DNA of 64,000 nt, taken from NCBI RefSeq assembly GCF_019925205.1, contig NC_083562.1:8122001-8186000 (forward strand), read 5' to 3'. This DNA is from Metopolophium dirhodum (lineage: Eukaryota; Arthropoda; Insecta; Hemiptera; Aphididae). The notes under the pieces are model-generated. The model was not told the origin of the DNA, ran no database searches, and worked only from the letters and a program-made list of their open reading frames with translations. This document shows, one piece after another, positions 37,785 through 51,625 of this stretch. A program made the translations under genes and the position numbers. The number at the start of each line of letters is the position of its first letter. Position 1 is the first letter of the stretch.

Positions 37785-40700
37785 TATATTTTGCTAGTAG
37801 TTAACCTGAAACCACCAATTTAAAAAATACATTTTTTTTTATATATATAATATTATAATACATAGTAAGTAATTAATATGACTACAAAACTAAAAAATTA
37901 GACAATTGAAATACCTACTATCAGGAGTGAATAGTTTATACTGAATAGGCTTGTATATAGGCTCCATAATTATTATTATTATCCATAATGATTATAAAAT
38001 TATTTATTAATAAGGTCTATCGAGTGCATTTATTTCATTATTTGATAATTAAATAGAGTTATTTAAATATAATATACACCCAGCGAAAATAAATTGTAAA
38101 TATAACTTTAATATTTACCATCCAAATACGATTTACAAACGAGCCAAGGTAATACTGCCGGGGTAGAGCCGCAGACGAGCTTTACTATTTTTCAAACTTG
38201 TTAAATTGGAGACGTCGAGTCTGTTGTAACACATTAACCATATAAATGGTCTTGGTCGTAGAACACTAATAATGTCGTATACTGGTCAAATTCCAAAATT
38301 GTGGTTATCATTCTGCATGGCAAAAAAATCTAACTGTTGTTCAATAATATTATAATATATTATATATTTTAGCATTTCAATAATAAATAAATTATGAGAA
38401 CACGGCGTAATAGATAGGCAATTTAGCTACATCACGTTCATTTTTCCGATACTCCTTTCCCTCAGTAATATGTTTACGCTCTGCATAAGTGGCGACAGTA
38501 CTATGCAGTAATATGGAGATTGGAGATGTTACGTTCGTGTGATCAGGTGATGTTATACTGATATATTATGAGGTATGGCGTTAATGAGTTTAAAATTTCT
38601 AACGTAGTTCAGTAGTGAGCGTAACTTTTGACGTAACCATAATATATTACGTATACCAACTTTATAATATACCAACTATGGGTTACTCGAAGAGTTTTTT
38701 TTTTTACTGGAATTTAACTCAAAACATGACGAGTCATCTTAGTATCATAGTAAATATAATACGTTACTTGAAAAAAAAATCGTTTTATTACATAGATAAA
38801 AAATAACATTTTTTAATGGGATGTCAGCGCAATATTCGTTTTCTCTCTCGGACCCACATGATGAGACGCCTTAGAACACCCATATAGATGAAACGCATTC
38901 ATGTAAAATAGTTTGTTTTATATTTTTTGATTAATTTAAGAAAAAAAAATGAAAAACTGGAAAAAAAATAATCAAGCACACAATAAATATAATATAGTAA
39001 TAATATTATAATTTATAATAATTATTAAATGCCATGTTTCCGGCAAAAAATAAATCAACGTTCCGTAATACTAGTAGTCAAATAAATAAGTTTAACAGCA
39101 ACATCAAAAAACATATCATGAATTAATATAGGTGCGTACTGCATATAGTTATATGAGCTTACAGTCCATGTGCGATCAGAGTCGTTCTCCATATGCAATG
39201 ATTTATCATTGAATTCAAATTTAACACATCCACAACAGTGATCTACTCAATTACGTGGTAAACTCGACACTTACTGTACAGCAAAATGGTTACTTACTTT
39301 CCCCCCTTTTTTTTAACATAAAATTAATTTACCATTTTGTATTGTTTGCGATATAATTGTTATATTTTATACCTAATGATTAAATGGGATGTTTTACTGA
39401 GTTCGAATAAAAATTGTTTTAGTAACAAAAAATAAAACTGTTGACTATATTATGTTAATTAATTTACAATTAATTTACTGACTTAAGCTATAAAAATCAC
39501 AAATTGACTGGCCCAGTTTCGGATCTTATAAAGACAACTATATAATTAGGTAGATATATCATACAAGTCTAAAAATAAATTCGATGACAAAATATGAGTC
39601 ACTTTTTTAACGACACTGCAAAAGTCAATAGGACATATAGAGGACTACACAATACACAAGTCTATAGTATATTATATGTATATATACTTGGGGTGGGGTT
39701 GGACGATAACGTCAGCGCTATAGCACATAATATTTTTATGATGACGAGACGTTCTCTTTTTCTTTGTTCAAACCCAATTAACTGTAGTGTATATAGTATA
39801 TAGGCACATACAGCATCTTCATCGATCGGTTTTGCTAGGAGAGAGGTTCAACGGCCAATGGCGATCGAAAAATATAGTTATTTATTACGAATCAGCCATC
39901 AAAAACATTAATAGTTCGCAGCTCGAAAGTCAGGCTATTATGAGCCATGTTTAAATACCTTTTTTAATTTAATCATGTTTTATATGTTCAAATTTTAATG
40001 ACGTAAAGTAATTCTTGTATAACTATGTATAATATAATATATACTATAATATTATTATCACATATGCATATTATTATCTGATAATCTAGAGTACATTAAT
40101 AATTAAATAATTATAAAGCAATTGAGTATTTTAATCATACGGTATCATTAGTATATTAGACATTAGTCATTAGATAGCATTTATCGATTTTATGACGCAT
40201 TAGCTATAATATAGTAGACACATTAGTGTATACATATTTTATGGAAAGTCTTTAAAACTATATTATTTATAAATTAATAAATTTTTTTCCTGAGGTATGA
40301 AAAGTTCGCCTATCCCATATTGTCCCTACTAGTATTTAAAAAAATAAATATATTTCAACATTTAATTCAAATAAATATTTTTATAATTAAGTATTATTAG
40401 AATAGTTATGCATTCAAATAATTTCAAACATAAGAGTATAAAATGCCAAAAAAAAAATTAAAAAAATATTGTTATAAAAAGTTTTAAATACAACTTTGAC
40501 TTTAATATTATTTCTATTAAAGATAACAGTGCCTAATTGACGTTATCTAAAACAAAAATAAGTCCGTTACATTAATTTTATATATAGACTAGTTTTAATA
40601 AAAATATTTTGGAAAACCACAGATAATATTATTTTAACATAAAGCACATTATTTTTGTCAAAAGTTTTTTTTTAACAAAAGTTAAAACACAAAATATTTA

Positions 40701-40894
40701 AAATAAAAGTTGTATTTATATATTCTTTGATATATGAATCCTATTAAGAATTTGTGGTTGCGGTTATCCAGTCTTTAGAGCATCCCCATAACAAAAAATG
40801 TATAGCATTAAGATAACGATGACGTCTGTCTTTTTTAAAACACTCTACTGTTAGGCCCTTTTAGGCATTTACTAGATTATGGATCTCAGTACTC
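37785..40894. other. No recognisable gene
   Basis: Apart from the family R1 fragment at 39176, only AT-rich DNA and poly-A/T runs. Confidence 0.5.
39176..39297 (-). repeat. Dispersed family R1, left-end fragment
   Basis: On the minus strand it contains GTACAGTAAGTG and CAATGATAAATC, then GAACGACTCTGA, matching the left end of the family. Truncated. Confidence 0.55.
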
Positions 40895-41113
40895 TGGAGT
40901 TTGGATCCTTGTATCCTTCTTCTGACCATCTTATGATTGACCGTGTTTAGAGAATGTCTTGTCGTACTGCTCCCTTCATTCATAATATCCCCATGTCCGA
41001 CTAATGACTACGTGACAATCAGTTTAGTGCTCGATTTATCTAGTCTTGCCGATCACAGTATCACGGCCAAGCGTCAATTCCTCTCCAAAAGTTCCTTTCT
41101 AATTATATATTGA
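40895..41113 (+). pseudogene. LINE reverse-transcriptase C-terminal fragment
   Basis: The plus frame reads PCPTNDYVTISLVLDLSSLADHS, then ITAKRQFLSK. This resembles the HPPHDYxxVLxxLxLxSLxxRRxxAxxxFLxKL segment after the reverse transcriptase of Jockey/I-type LINEs. The upstream part is interrupted by stops. Family assignment is by pattern only. Confidence 0.4.
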
Positions 41114-41429
41114 TACCCTTCATTAGTTGTAATCACCAGATACTGCCTAATACACAACGTATATTATTATGGGTGTGGCAACCTCGTCCCTTCCAGCCAT
41201 CGTTTGGTTTGGGCCATAGACCATAGTAATATACGTCACAATATTATTACTATACGCACTAGCAATATTATTTAAATTATCATAAATAATAACATAACAT
41301 TTTAATGATGGTAATTTATTGCACTCGCTCGTCATATTAAATGACAAATATTAAGATTTTTTTTTTGTTTGAAAAAACGTGTGTGTTTGTATCTAGTTCG
41401 TTTGTAGAATGATAATTTTAATACTTTTT

Positions 41430-41530
41430 TTTTTCATACATTGGCCGGAATCGAACGATCTCGCCCGGGCAAAGTGACGTACCCTGCCCTGATTCAAATG
41501 GGCAGAGTGAATTAAATACTGCAGCGCGCT
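41430..41530 (-). repeat. Possible tRNA-derived SINE head
   Basis: On the minus strand, GATCGTTCGATTCCGGCC resembles a polymerase III B box (GTTCGANTCC) and is followed by a run of ten A. No convincing A box and no foldable tRNA was found, so a working tRNA gene is rejected. Confidence 0.25.
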
Positions 41531-43100
41531 GCACACATTTATATCGAATGGTATTTTATACGTAACAATAACACAACAATACTATTCTTACACATTTTAT
41601 TCGTTTGATACCACACGACTTACGACTTACGAGAAAACTATCCAATTGTACGCAATATACGCGATGACGGCTGCCGATAATACGAATCGATCCGTATAAT
41701 TTCCGTATAATTTAATTAGTGATCACATAGACACATCATAGTACATTGCGCATTTATACATAACACTATAATTATTGGTAGATAATAACACTATAAACAT
41801 AATTGCACTATCAAGTATCAACACTAGATATTTCAGTATCTAATCATAAAATCCCTATTCTATTTACTGTCACAACGTCGCGTAATCTGTCATTACTACT
41901 GTATTATTATGTAAAACCTTTCGGTGTAAATGCAAAAATTCTGGTCGACTTAGTAATTCAAAGTGCCATAGTTAATATAGTTGTGTATGTGATATTAAGT
42001 AAAGTAATATAATGTTATCTCATGTGCACAACATTACTTTATAGTAATAATTAATTTAAATAAAACTATTAAAATAACTATAATTTAATTACAATCAATA
42101 ATATTCATCAATCATCTTCTTATTCATGTCAAACCATTTTTAAATATTAATTCTTCAGTAGTACCATACTGGATAATAGATTTAAAAACTATTAATAAGC
42201 TAATAATATTTGAAGCGTCTATTTCAAGTTTTTTTTATGGTTATTTTTAGTACTCAGTAAAATGTTTTATAAGGTTTTTAACACAATACTTAATCTACAG
42301 TGCTCGGACAATGTTAACCTATTCAAACTTTGCTCTCAAAAATCGGGCCATTGTGCACAGGGACCGGGCACTGTGCACAATGCTCAATTTTCTACTTTTC
42401 CCGTAACATATTATATTATTAAATATCACATAAAAGTATAAATCAAGTCACATAATAATACAAATTGTAATACCAGAAACTATCCTCGTTAAAATATTAG
42501 GTATAATATTATATCAATAATAATAATGAAAAATTAACGCGCTCGAAATTCTAATGCTTCGGGCCGATGAGAACCATAAACATACTAGCTGGCTATAGTA
42601 ATACACGTCGTCGTCTGGGAGATTTTCTCGGAGATTGGTCTCTGTGTTGAAATATTTGTATTTAGCTCATAAGGAATTTATTCTCAATTAAATACTAACA
42701 TACTCGTATATCTTCGCTCAAATAAAAAATGGCAGCTAACTATTATAACGTCAACGCGATACACTTCGTATTACTAGAAATTCTAGAAGAAATATTGTAG
42801 TCGACATAATGGATATCACTTACACGGACGAAAATGACGAACGTTTTAGTTACATCTCTTCTGTCTGCCATTAATATGGGTAGGTACTACCTGCGACGAG
42901 CAGTCCCCAGGGTCGGAGCCCGAAGAACACAGTCCGATTCTAGAAGACGGCTATAAAGACGGCAATAACGTTGAGAAGTCAATATCCTTGCCTTAGATGA
43001 ATTGTCGATGCACTGTTCTCTGCAGCATAGTCGGAGTCTGCTCCGATACCAGAGGCAGCACCGTTCGGCAATAACACAGTCCAGGAAGATGACAGAAATT
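41531..43100. other. No recognisable gene
   Basis: AT-rich up to about 42870, then GC content rises towards the inverted duplication. A 21-codon ATG frame at about 42810 is too short to call. Confidence 0.5.
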
Positions 43101-43734
43101 CTAAAGTCGAGGACGCATTCATTTTGTTGGCGAGCAGTTGTACGTCGTCGTGCATCGTCTTCGGCCCAAAGAGCTGTAATAGTGTGAGCTTCAGACGGTT
43201 TCTCATCGGCAGCAGCACTAGGCGCGGAAAATGCGTTTGACGCTTTTCCACCTCGTGGAAAATCTATTCCTACGAGGTGGATTACATTTTCCTGGTGCGC
43301 TGCTGCCGGGTCCAGCCAGCACTTCTGCACGGATCACGTGGCCGAGCGGTCCGTCCTCAAAGTTGAGGCCTGTCGATCCCACTCTGACTCCTGAGGGTGG
43401 ATCGCTCCTCGGGAGTCGGAGTGGGATCGACAGGCCCCGACTCCGAGGACGGATCGCTCGGCGACGTGATGCGTGCAGAAGTGTTGTATGAGAACATTGA
43501 GCCGGCGAACTGATCGGCTGGCTGGACCCGGCAGTAGCACCCAGAAAATGCGAACCACCTCGTAGGAACAGATTTTCCACGATGTGGAAAAGTGTCAAAC
43601 ACATTTTCCGCGCCTTGTGCTGCTGCCGATGAAAAACCGTCCGAAGCTCACACTACTACAGTCCCTTGGGCCGAAGACGACGCACGACGACATACAACTG
43701 CTCGCCAACAAAATGGATTCGTCCTGGACTTTAG
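43101..43734. repeat. GC-rich ~630-bp inverted duplication
   Basis: The left arm (about 43101-43401) and right arm (about 43402-43734) are inverted copies, with the axis near 43401. GGCCTGTCGATCCC at 43367 pairs with GGGATCGACAGGCC at 43423, and TTTTGTTGGCGAGCAG at 43122 pairs with CTGCTCGCCAACAAAA near 43698. Arms differ by scattered substitutions and small indels (about 30 nt drift over the length). In both arms, outward readings keep an open frame with FSAPxAAADEKPSEAHT and WAEDDARRxTTARQQN, so the arms may derive from a coding segment. I do not recognise the protein. GC content is far above the flanks. Confidence 0.85.
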
Positions 43735-44789
43735 ACTATAGACAGGAAGACCGTGACGTAAAGGAGGGGAGGATGCGATAGAGAGGGCACGGACGGTGCG
43801 CCAGAGGTGACCAGTGGCCTACAACACTGCATATCCATACCAATTCACCATTTCCTGGTTTATTGCGTCTCCTGTCCGACGTATTTTTTCCCCTTAAATT
43901 TCCCTAAATTATATCAAATTGTTAACTTTGTAAATTTCGATTTTTTTTCTTGCTTGCTCTACCTTTTTTTATGAACATTATATTATAAATTATTAATGAT
44001 AGTCTATGTGCTAATTTTTTCAAACAAAAAACTGTTTCCTTTTTTGAAAATAACTATTCACCTTTTCATGTTGTTTTGTTTAATTAATAAAAATACTTTT
44101 GTAAACACAAAAAAATATTGTTTTTATTTCGTTTTGTCGAGTGTATAAATCATGTGCAATTGTTACAGATTTAACGACTAAAAATCGTTAAATTATAATA
44201 TATTTTAAATAAAAAGACTCGTTAGTCGATTATACAAAGTATAATAAGTAACGACCTTGTAGACCTGTAGTATAAACGCTACACGGATATTAGAATATAT
44301 TCCAAGAAATATTTAAGCTATCAAACACTAAAGGCGATGAAAACTGCTGTATAAATCAAAAAATAACTCATTACACCGACGGATACGTCATGGACAGTCA
44401 TATCAATTATATTATGTATTGTGTATAACGTGCAAACGTCAATATAGTCAAATAGTTAATACAAAATAATATTTAAAAAATTTTATTTTACATAGTGTTT
44501 TTCAACACTGTCATTGTAACAATATATTAGTGTCTTTGTATGAAATTTTCAAGCTTTTTGACCCAACGAATAAAACTTAAGTGACATTTATAAAAAAAAA
44601 AAACTAAAAGAATTGGAAACTTAAAATGTCCGTAAATCGTTCAAAATAAGTCAAAATATTTTGATAATGTTAACGTGTATATAAAATGCTAATGTAAACA
44701 TTCAGTGAAAACTTCGCGTATCTACATACCTACGTTTCTACGTATCTACGGTTCACAAAATAAAAAACCTATGTTGAAAACCTATGTTG

Positions 44790-45056
44790 AAAACCTCTTT
44801 TGCGTTTTTCCTTAATTTTTGTTTCGTTTTTCCCTGCGCTTTTGAAAACTATTGAGAATTTCAATTTCATAAAATTTAATTTTCACCTCCTAGATGCACC
44901 AACTAGATTCACTTTCCCATCGAACAATATACTGCAGTTGAAGAAAATTGAAGCAGCGTGTTACTGCCCAAAACGGTGATGACAGACACAAAAATAAAAA
45001 TAAAAACACACGTCATTGTAGAATCAATACGTTCATCGCTCCGCTCAGAATCTAAA
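44790..45056 (+). repeat. Dispersed family R1, right-end fragment
   Basis: It shares ACGGTGATGACAGACACAAAAA and the terminal GCTCCGCTCAGAATCTAAAA with the 26.2-27.4 kb copy. The left half is missing. It ends about 120 bp before the eh1-like exon. Confidence 0.7.
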
Positions 45057-45176
45057 ATTAAATAGAAATTATGATCTGAACGTAGTAAATGTGCACGTAC
45101 AGTGCTTTAATATCTCAAACGATTATAAATTATAATATTCTATTCTAAGGAAGTGTATACCAAAAATCGGAAATGC

Positions 45177-45336
45177 ATGAATTTATCGACTGATGCCGAT
45201 GATGACGAAAGCGATTCCTGCAACATCCGGTCCACGAATTCGTCTATTGAACATTTGATAAAACTTCCGGCGAACGTTCCGGAACGCGAAGATAGTGCAC
45301 GTTGTCGTTTTACTATCGATCACATTATTCGTACAG
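45177..45336 (+). CDS. Candidate first coding exon with eh1-like motif
   Basis: There are 53 codons plus 1 nt from ATG to ACAG|GTGAGT, a near-perfect donor. The frame is open for longer (from 45129), and the exon is GC-richer than its flanks. The peptide is acidic near the start (DADDDESDS) and ends CRFTIDHIIRTG. FTIDHII fits the Engrailed-homology-1 pattern (FxIxxI-hydrophobic) that recruits Groucho in homeobox and forkhead transcription factors, where it often sits near the N-terminus. No homeobox or forkhead exon is visible in the window, so the rest of the gene would lie past a long intron. The alternative is an internal exon after TTCTAAG at 45149. Confidence 0.4.
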
Positions 45337-45360
45337 GTGAGTGAAATTCAATATGCAATG

Positions 45361-45386
45361 TCTCTCTCTCTCTCTCTCTCTCTCAC
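45361..45386 (+). repeat. (TC)13 microsatellite
   Basis: Thirteen TC units, 24 nt beyond the donor of the eh1-like exon. Confidence 0.95.
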
Positions 45387-45541
45387 GACTTGCACTGTCA
45401 TCCGGTGCTGTATCTATGACTGAAAATCAGCAAAAAATTATGGTTGCTCCGAGGGTAGACAGTTATAAACTCATTAACGTGTAGGTATATATTCCAGTGG
45501 GTGTTATGAACTTTGACTGAATATTGAAAATATTTTTTTTT

Positions 45542-45964
45542 AGTGTTTGAAAATTTCATAAAATTTAAAAAAATGAAATATTTCATTAAATATTTCAAAT
45601 GTGTGAAATTTTCGGTATTTTAATAAATTTTGTTTTATTTTTAAATAAGTTTTATATTTACACATAATTGTCATAAATTGTCATAATTGTATTGTACTTA
45701 TATGTACCAATCCTTTGGTATTATACATTTAAAATGGTATTCAAAATGTTTAAATATTTTAATGTTTAAATGATACAAGTAGGTATACATATTATACATA
45801 TATATTGTATACCTACTGAATTCTTACATTAGAATTTCGAACACTGAACATTGTGTTAAAAAAATAAAGAAATTTTTTTTTATTTGTGTTAAAAAAAATT
45901 TCAATGTTTCACGTTTTTGTGAAATATTTTACCATATAGTGAAATATTTCATACTTCAAACACT
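45542..45964. repeat. GAAATATTTC-rich element, copy 2
   Basis: The ends AGTGTTTGAAAATTTCAT and ATGAAATATTTC..CAAACACT are inverted. Internal GAAATATTTC palindromes are as in copy 1, but the outermost termini differ, so the two may be related families rather than one. Confidence 0.6.
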
Positions 45965-48900
45965 CTTTATACCTACAGTCGTAATATAATTAATATACAT
46001 GACAATACTTAAGTTCAGCTTTTAATATAGAAATTTAGGTGTCAACAAAATGTCCGTGCAGGTTGCAAATAGACACGACTGAATAGTTAGGGGCTCTCGT
46101 TGGGATCTGATAAGAGATGACTAAAACGTATAGACACGTCTTAACTATTGCGGTATGCGTTTTTAATATTGACAATAAATAGCTATATTTATTAATTTTT
46201 TTTTTCGTAGTAAATAATTCTTAAATCTCCGAACATTCGTTATTTTAAATAGATTAAAAAAGTTAACCGAGTGGGTTTATTCGCACAAGTATAATGCGAT
46301 CGAAATTGGCATAAAATATAATATAGTAACGAATGTTACGATATCAATTATTTTATGTAGCAGTAAAATAATAAATGACTCAAACTCGCCTTGAAAAAAA
46401 AACAAAACTAATAATAACGTATAAAGCGGTAAAATGCATAACGCAACTCTCATAAATTACGGTAAAAAGTTGTATTAAACTTTTTAAGTCCAAACGTTAA
46501 AGTACCAACTGCGGTGAATTATTGTTCATAAAAAGTGTTCATAATCATAATAATAATAATAAGTAGTAGTTGCACACTTTCGTTTGTTTTATCGTTTGAA
46601 CCTAAATCACCACATTTAAGTACGACAAGTATAATAAATCAAAATACGTCTGGAAAAAAAATATATTAATATTAGTAAAAATATTTTACAGGTGTTTTCA
46701 CGCGACTTTCGTATCCCTTTCTTTGAACCGGTGGCTCTCCCACAACGGTTGCAAACTTCCTTACCGCCGTTGCCTATTTTAAACATGGTTGTGAGCGTAT
46801 TGTCTATGGTTCTAGCTTGCTTGACGATCGACAAGTATTATAAGTTTATTATGTCAATTTTATTGAATATATTAATTAACGAAAAACATAATAACCAACA
46901 CCTCATACCTATACATAGCATATTAAATTTGATAGTACATTACATCATTTTAACCGTGAGATATTACATAACCGATCGTTAAAGTAATATATAAATAGCG
47001 TATATATCTGCAGTATTTCTGAAAATCGCACATATGACAGAAAAATACATAACTGTATAGGAACGTTTCGGCACGAGTGCACGACTGTGGTACAACCTAT
47101 AGCAGTCCTTATTTTTAAAATCAACTTTTTGACGATAAATAAAACATTTAAAAACACGCCTGTTAAAATCGGATACGTTTGTTGAACTACATCTAGTCAC
47201 GGTAGTATTGAACTCTGATAAAATATGGTGTTGCTTTCTAAATATCATGACGATATAAGGTGTTTAAAAAAGACAGGGAGAACTTGAAAAATCATATTAT
47301 TTAAAAAAGTTGCCTTTCAATAACCATTCACCATCCACTGTAACGGGAGATTTTTTTGGTATAATACATCCATATATAAATGTTCGATATGAACCAGTAG
47401 GTACTATAGACACCCTATATTGCAGCATATTCACTCACACAAAACGTCTAATGTTGAAGTGTTGGCATCGCGTTGGAAACTGCAAATTTTAAAGAAACAG
47501 TTCCTACCCATCACTGATAACTATAATATACCAATAAGAAACATCTATACCAGCAACAAAAAAAAAAAATATATAATACTGAACCTCCCTTTCCAAACGG
47601 CAGGGGGTACCAGTATAAGGGTATATATAGGTATAGTAGGGTACCACCGTTTATACTAATAAAGACGCACCACGTTTTACTATATTTCTAGTGTTGTTAT
47701 TTTATGCAAACATTATTATAATTTTCCTATTAAAATGTACAGGTGTCCTGCTTTGAGTAAAAATTATGGTCACGTCACCTATACAGTCACGTAGTTTACA
47801 CTATAGCTTGGTTCCCACTCTATTATTTTTCAAAATTCTAACCCATCTTTTTTAAAGCCTCTGTATCATTATGTTACGATAAAGTTGTAAACAATTTTAG
47901 GCATTCGGACCTGTCTGTTGTATTCGTGTGTACATTTTCTTCGTTGGGACATATACGGTGTCTACCAGATCAGCGATTCGACTTTGAGAGTTAAAAAATA
48001 AATAAATAAATAAACAGAAAACCACGGAAAACATTTTTTTCCTATATCTAGGTATCTTATTATAACAATCTCATAAGTGACCTATGTAACGTATTGTATT
48101 GTGCCTACTTATCTACATGCACGCTGCACGATTACCGTAATAATATGATAAAATTTTACAGAATATTATTGCACGTGTCGGCCGTGTTTCTGTCGAGTGC
48201 CTAGGTCGTCGTGAAACCATTGACGGTCACCTTGTCCACTTGTTGACCGGTGAAAAAACCCTGCCAACAGGTAAAAATCGAAAACTATTTTTTTAAACCA
48301 AAAAGCTTCGTTGCACTACGCAGGCGGTTTAATAATATTCATTTCTTTAACGTTTATCGTGTGACAAAGACATTGATTGGATCGAGTACAATTTATTTGA
48401 ACATTATCTTTTCTAAATCCTAGTGAAATTCGAACGTTTTAGTTTAGGAATAGAGTTTGGCATTCCCCAGTTATTATGGTTATTAATAATTCTATATTAA
48501 ATTAAAAATTAATTTTCAATTATTTGCATAGTATAGAAGTATCATGTTGTAATGCATTAACATGTTTCGGTTTATGTTGGACAAGTTTGGGCTCAGTAAA
48601 GTCTTTGTACCCACTTAGTAGCTGTGCTATGTTTAATAGTTTTGGAATATGATATCTATATTATGTGACCTATATAATATATACTTTATATACTTATAAA
48701 GTTAAGTATTTTTCTGGATACTTATAAAAAATAAATCACTTATCACATGATTATTCTTCTGTCCTTTATTTATAAAGGCATATTTGATACGACATTATCT
48801 ATAACATTTATTAATACGATAAACTGATAAGAATATTACAATAATATTTCACGATGACAATAAATCACAATTCTTAATTTTTCGTTTTTGTAATAACGTT

Positions 48901-51625
48901 TTACAGAAACTCTGATCTGGTGTCGTCGCCCTATCGTATGCGTGTGTTCCAATTTGCGCTCTCTGGGCCATGATATCAAATTATCGACATCACGTATTCC
49001 AAATTCGGCTTTCCTCAGGTAATTTTTTCCAGCCAAGTGGACTACCTATTACAAAATTGCATAACATAATATATTAAAAACTATTTCATATAATCATATG
49101 TATACAGATGAGTTTTCGTAAGAGATAAGTCCTTAATAATTACGTCATAAAACTAATAACCGAGCCTGCGGGTTATGTTTACATTTATAAAGGCCCTGGG
49201 CCCAAACTTTAAAATGAGACTCCCAAAAAGGATAAAAACAATTTTATACTAATATTATACCTAATAACTATACTGATTATTAGGACTCAGATTTAAAGGC
49301 AATATAATCAATAAAAAAAAGCATTTAAAATGTCAAAAAAGCATTTAATTTATATAAAAAAGTAATTAAAAAAAAATGTACTAAAAAATTAAATAGTTTG
49401 TGTATTGTATATTTAACTAGTGTTTATAAAAAAAAAATCACTACTATGTACTTAAATAAACTGTCTTCAGTATAACGTTGACGGTTTGGGCTTAAACTAT
49501 TTTTTTACATTTAAAATAATCTTTCTACGTCCACGGAAGTTATCGGGGTGGACTGACAAAACATTTTGAATCTATATAGTATATACGCATTATGAACATA
49601 ATTTAATATACAGATAGGTAGTATGGGTACTTTTATACACGTTAAATTAACTGGCCATACCAAATACTCGATAAAGTATTTAGCGATATCGACCAATATC
49701 GCCGATAATAAAACACATTAAAAATAATTAACTGCAGACGATAATTCAAAATCTTCAGAAAATCTTATCGATTTGTACCGCTAATACGTATGTCGTACAA
49801 AAATCTATTAAATCAATTGAAAATTAAACACAATAAAGGCGTTTACAAGTGAAAAAGGTGATAAAAAAATACATTTTTCATCTTATATAATAAATGACAC
49901 GCATTTTTATATAAAAGTTATTTCTCTATTATTATTATTAAAAAAAAAAAGGCTTTTGCCTTCAAATCCGAACCTTACTGTTTATAGTTTAATATATTAT
50001 AATATAATGACTTAAAATAAAAGTAAAATAAACAACTACATTAAAACGTCTTCCTTGATTTTAATTTTGCAATTCCGTTAGCATTTGATCATTGTTTTTC
50101 ATTTGCAATCTTATTATTTATTACCTACTTATAGGGCTTGTCCACGTTAGACTTATTATTTATTAATTAACTATAGGTAGGTACTTACCTACATTAAAAT
50201 ACGTCTAGGCTCGATTAGAACGCCCCATTACACAATAAAAACTAAGATACAACAATCTTCATATAGCATTGATTTTAAAAGTATCGTTGAAATACACCAA
50301 AGTGCTTGTTTACTCATTTGGCTTTACAGCGTTTTGTCGAGTTATATCCTAATACACCCTTATAGTGCTCTGTAATGAAACCCTCGTACACAATGATACC
50401 ACCCCTTTTCTCGTGAAATACCTACTCGACAAAAACAACTTTTTTATATTATCCGGATTTTGATATGCGTTTTTGTTATTACCTATTGTATAAAATGATG
50501 ATTTCAATAATACTGCGAATGGGTTTTTAAGCTTAAACGATTTTAATATAAATTATTAATGGACTCTTTTAGAGATTTTGAATTTGTTTAAAAAAATGTT
50601 TATGTAATAAAATTAGATTACGTATTAACATTTTTATAACTTGACATCATATTAAATTTTTTTTCTGATTTGTCTTAAACGATCTTAAACGATAAACTGA
50701 CGGCAACGTTGCATGCAGAATGGGCATATTTGGGCTATAAATCAGAATGTTAAGTTTTTTATTTTAGGCTCAAATGTCCATAACCCTCTGGACGCAAATG
50801 GGCTACAGCCATTGGAGATTTATGTTTTGTACAAATTACAGCATGTACATTCTATATAGTAGTATTCTACAGTCAGTTTTCCCTGAATTCCGTGCCTTAC
50901 ATTATAATATCGTATATGGGTAAAATCTCCGTGGAATACCGAATAATATCCGGATCGGAAATCCGCGCGTGTAACGTATATCCGTTATAGAATATTTGTA
51001 GAAAAAATTGTTCAAAAACCAGAATATCCATGGCGCAAAGTAAAAATATAAAAATGCAAAATACACCTGTCTATAGTATATTCCATTATTTTTTTATTTT
51101 TATACACCTCCCAGATGAATATTAATGGCTGGATGTTTATGGATTATCCGGTCCCGGTATTATTTTTCCAGACACTTGTGATGAACATCTATAATATTTA
51201 ATAATATAATATAAGAACACTGCTGCAGTGCTTTGACATCTGATCTTCAGTTTTAAGCTGTCTGAAAACTCTGTTACACTCGGTGCCCTTCAAATATAAT
51301 TTCAGAATTTATTACTATTATTTAAGTCGTTGATAGAGTAATGTGCCGACTAAATCGACCGAAAAAAAATAATAAATTATAACGGTTAAAATGTATCAAC
51401 TCTACAAAATTCAAAGGGCACAATGGCGTATTTTTATATATTGTATACAATTTTTTTTTTTTATTAATTACTTCAACGTCAACTGAACAACAAGCAATAG
51501 CGAATCAACATAAATTCACTGTCTTAGGACGACTGAAAAATATTTTGATGTTCCACAGTGTTTTAAAAATGTTTTATATTTCGATGGAATTTAAAATTAT
51601 ACTGTATCTTATTATTTATATGTTA
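45965..51625. other. Mostly empty stretch with the 48.2 kb candidate exon
   Basis: A GC-richer patch at 46690-46830 is open on both strands (minus strand contains EVCNRCGRATGSKKG), but no splice-consistent exon results. The remainder is AT-rich. Confidence 0.45.
48162..48270 (+). CDS. Candidate internal exon, product unknown
   Basis: The exon is bounded by AATTTTACAG and CAACAG|GTAAAA. Only one frame is open: 36 codons with GRVSVECLGRRETIDGH in the middle; the other two stop. It is markedly GC-richer than its surroundings. It cannot be spliced directly to the 45336 donor (phase 1), because that would read into a TGA. No neighbouring exon could be matched. Confidence 0.28.

Noticed and set aside
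41430..41500. tRNA gene on the minus strand
   Set aside because: The B box-like GTTCGATTCC is present, but acceptor, D and T stems do not pair and no A box fits.
46616..46834. Minus-strand frame with a CxxC (EVCNRCGRATGSKKG)
   Set aside because: Suggestive of a zinc finger, but there is only one cysteine pair and no matching exon boundaries.
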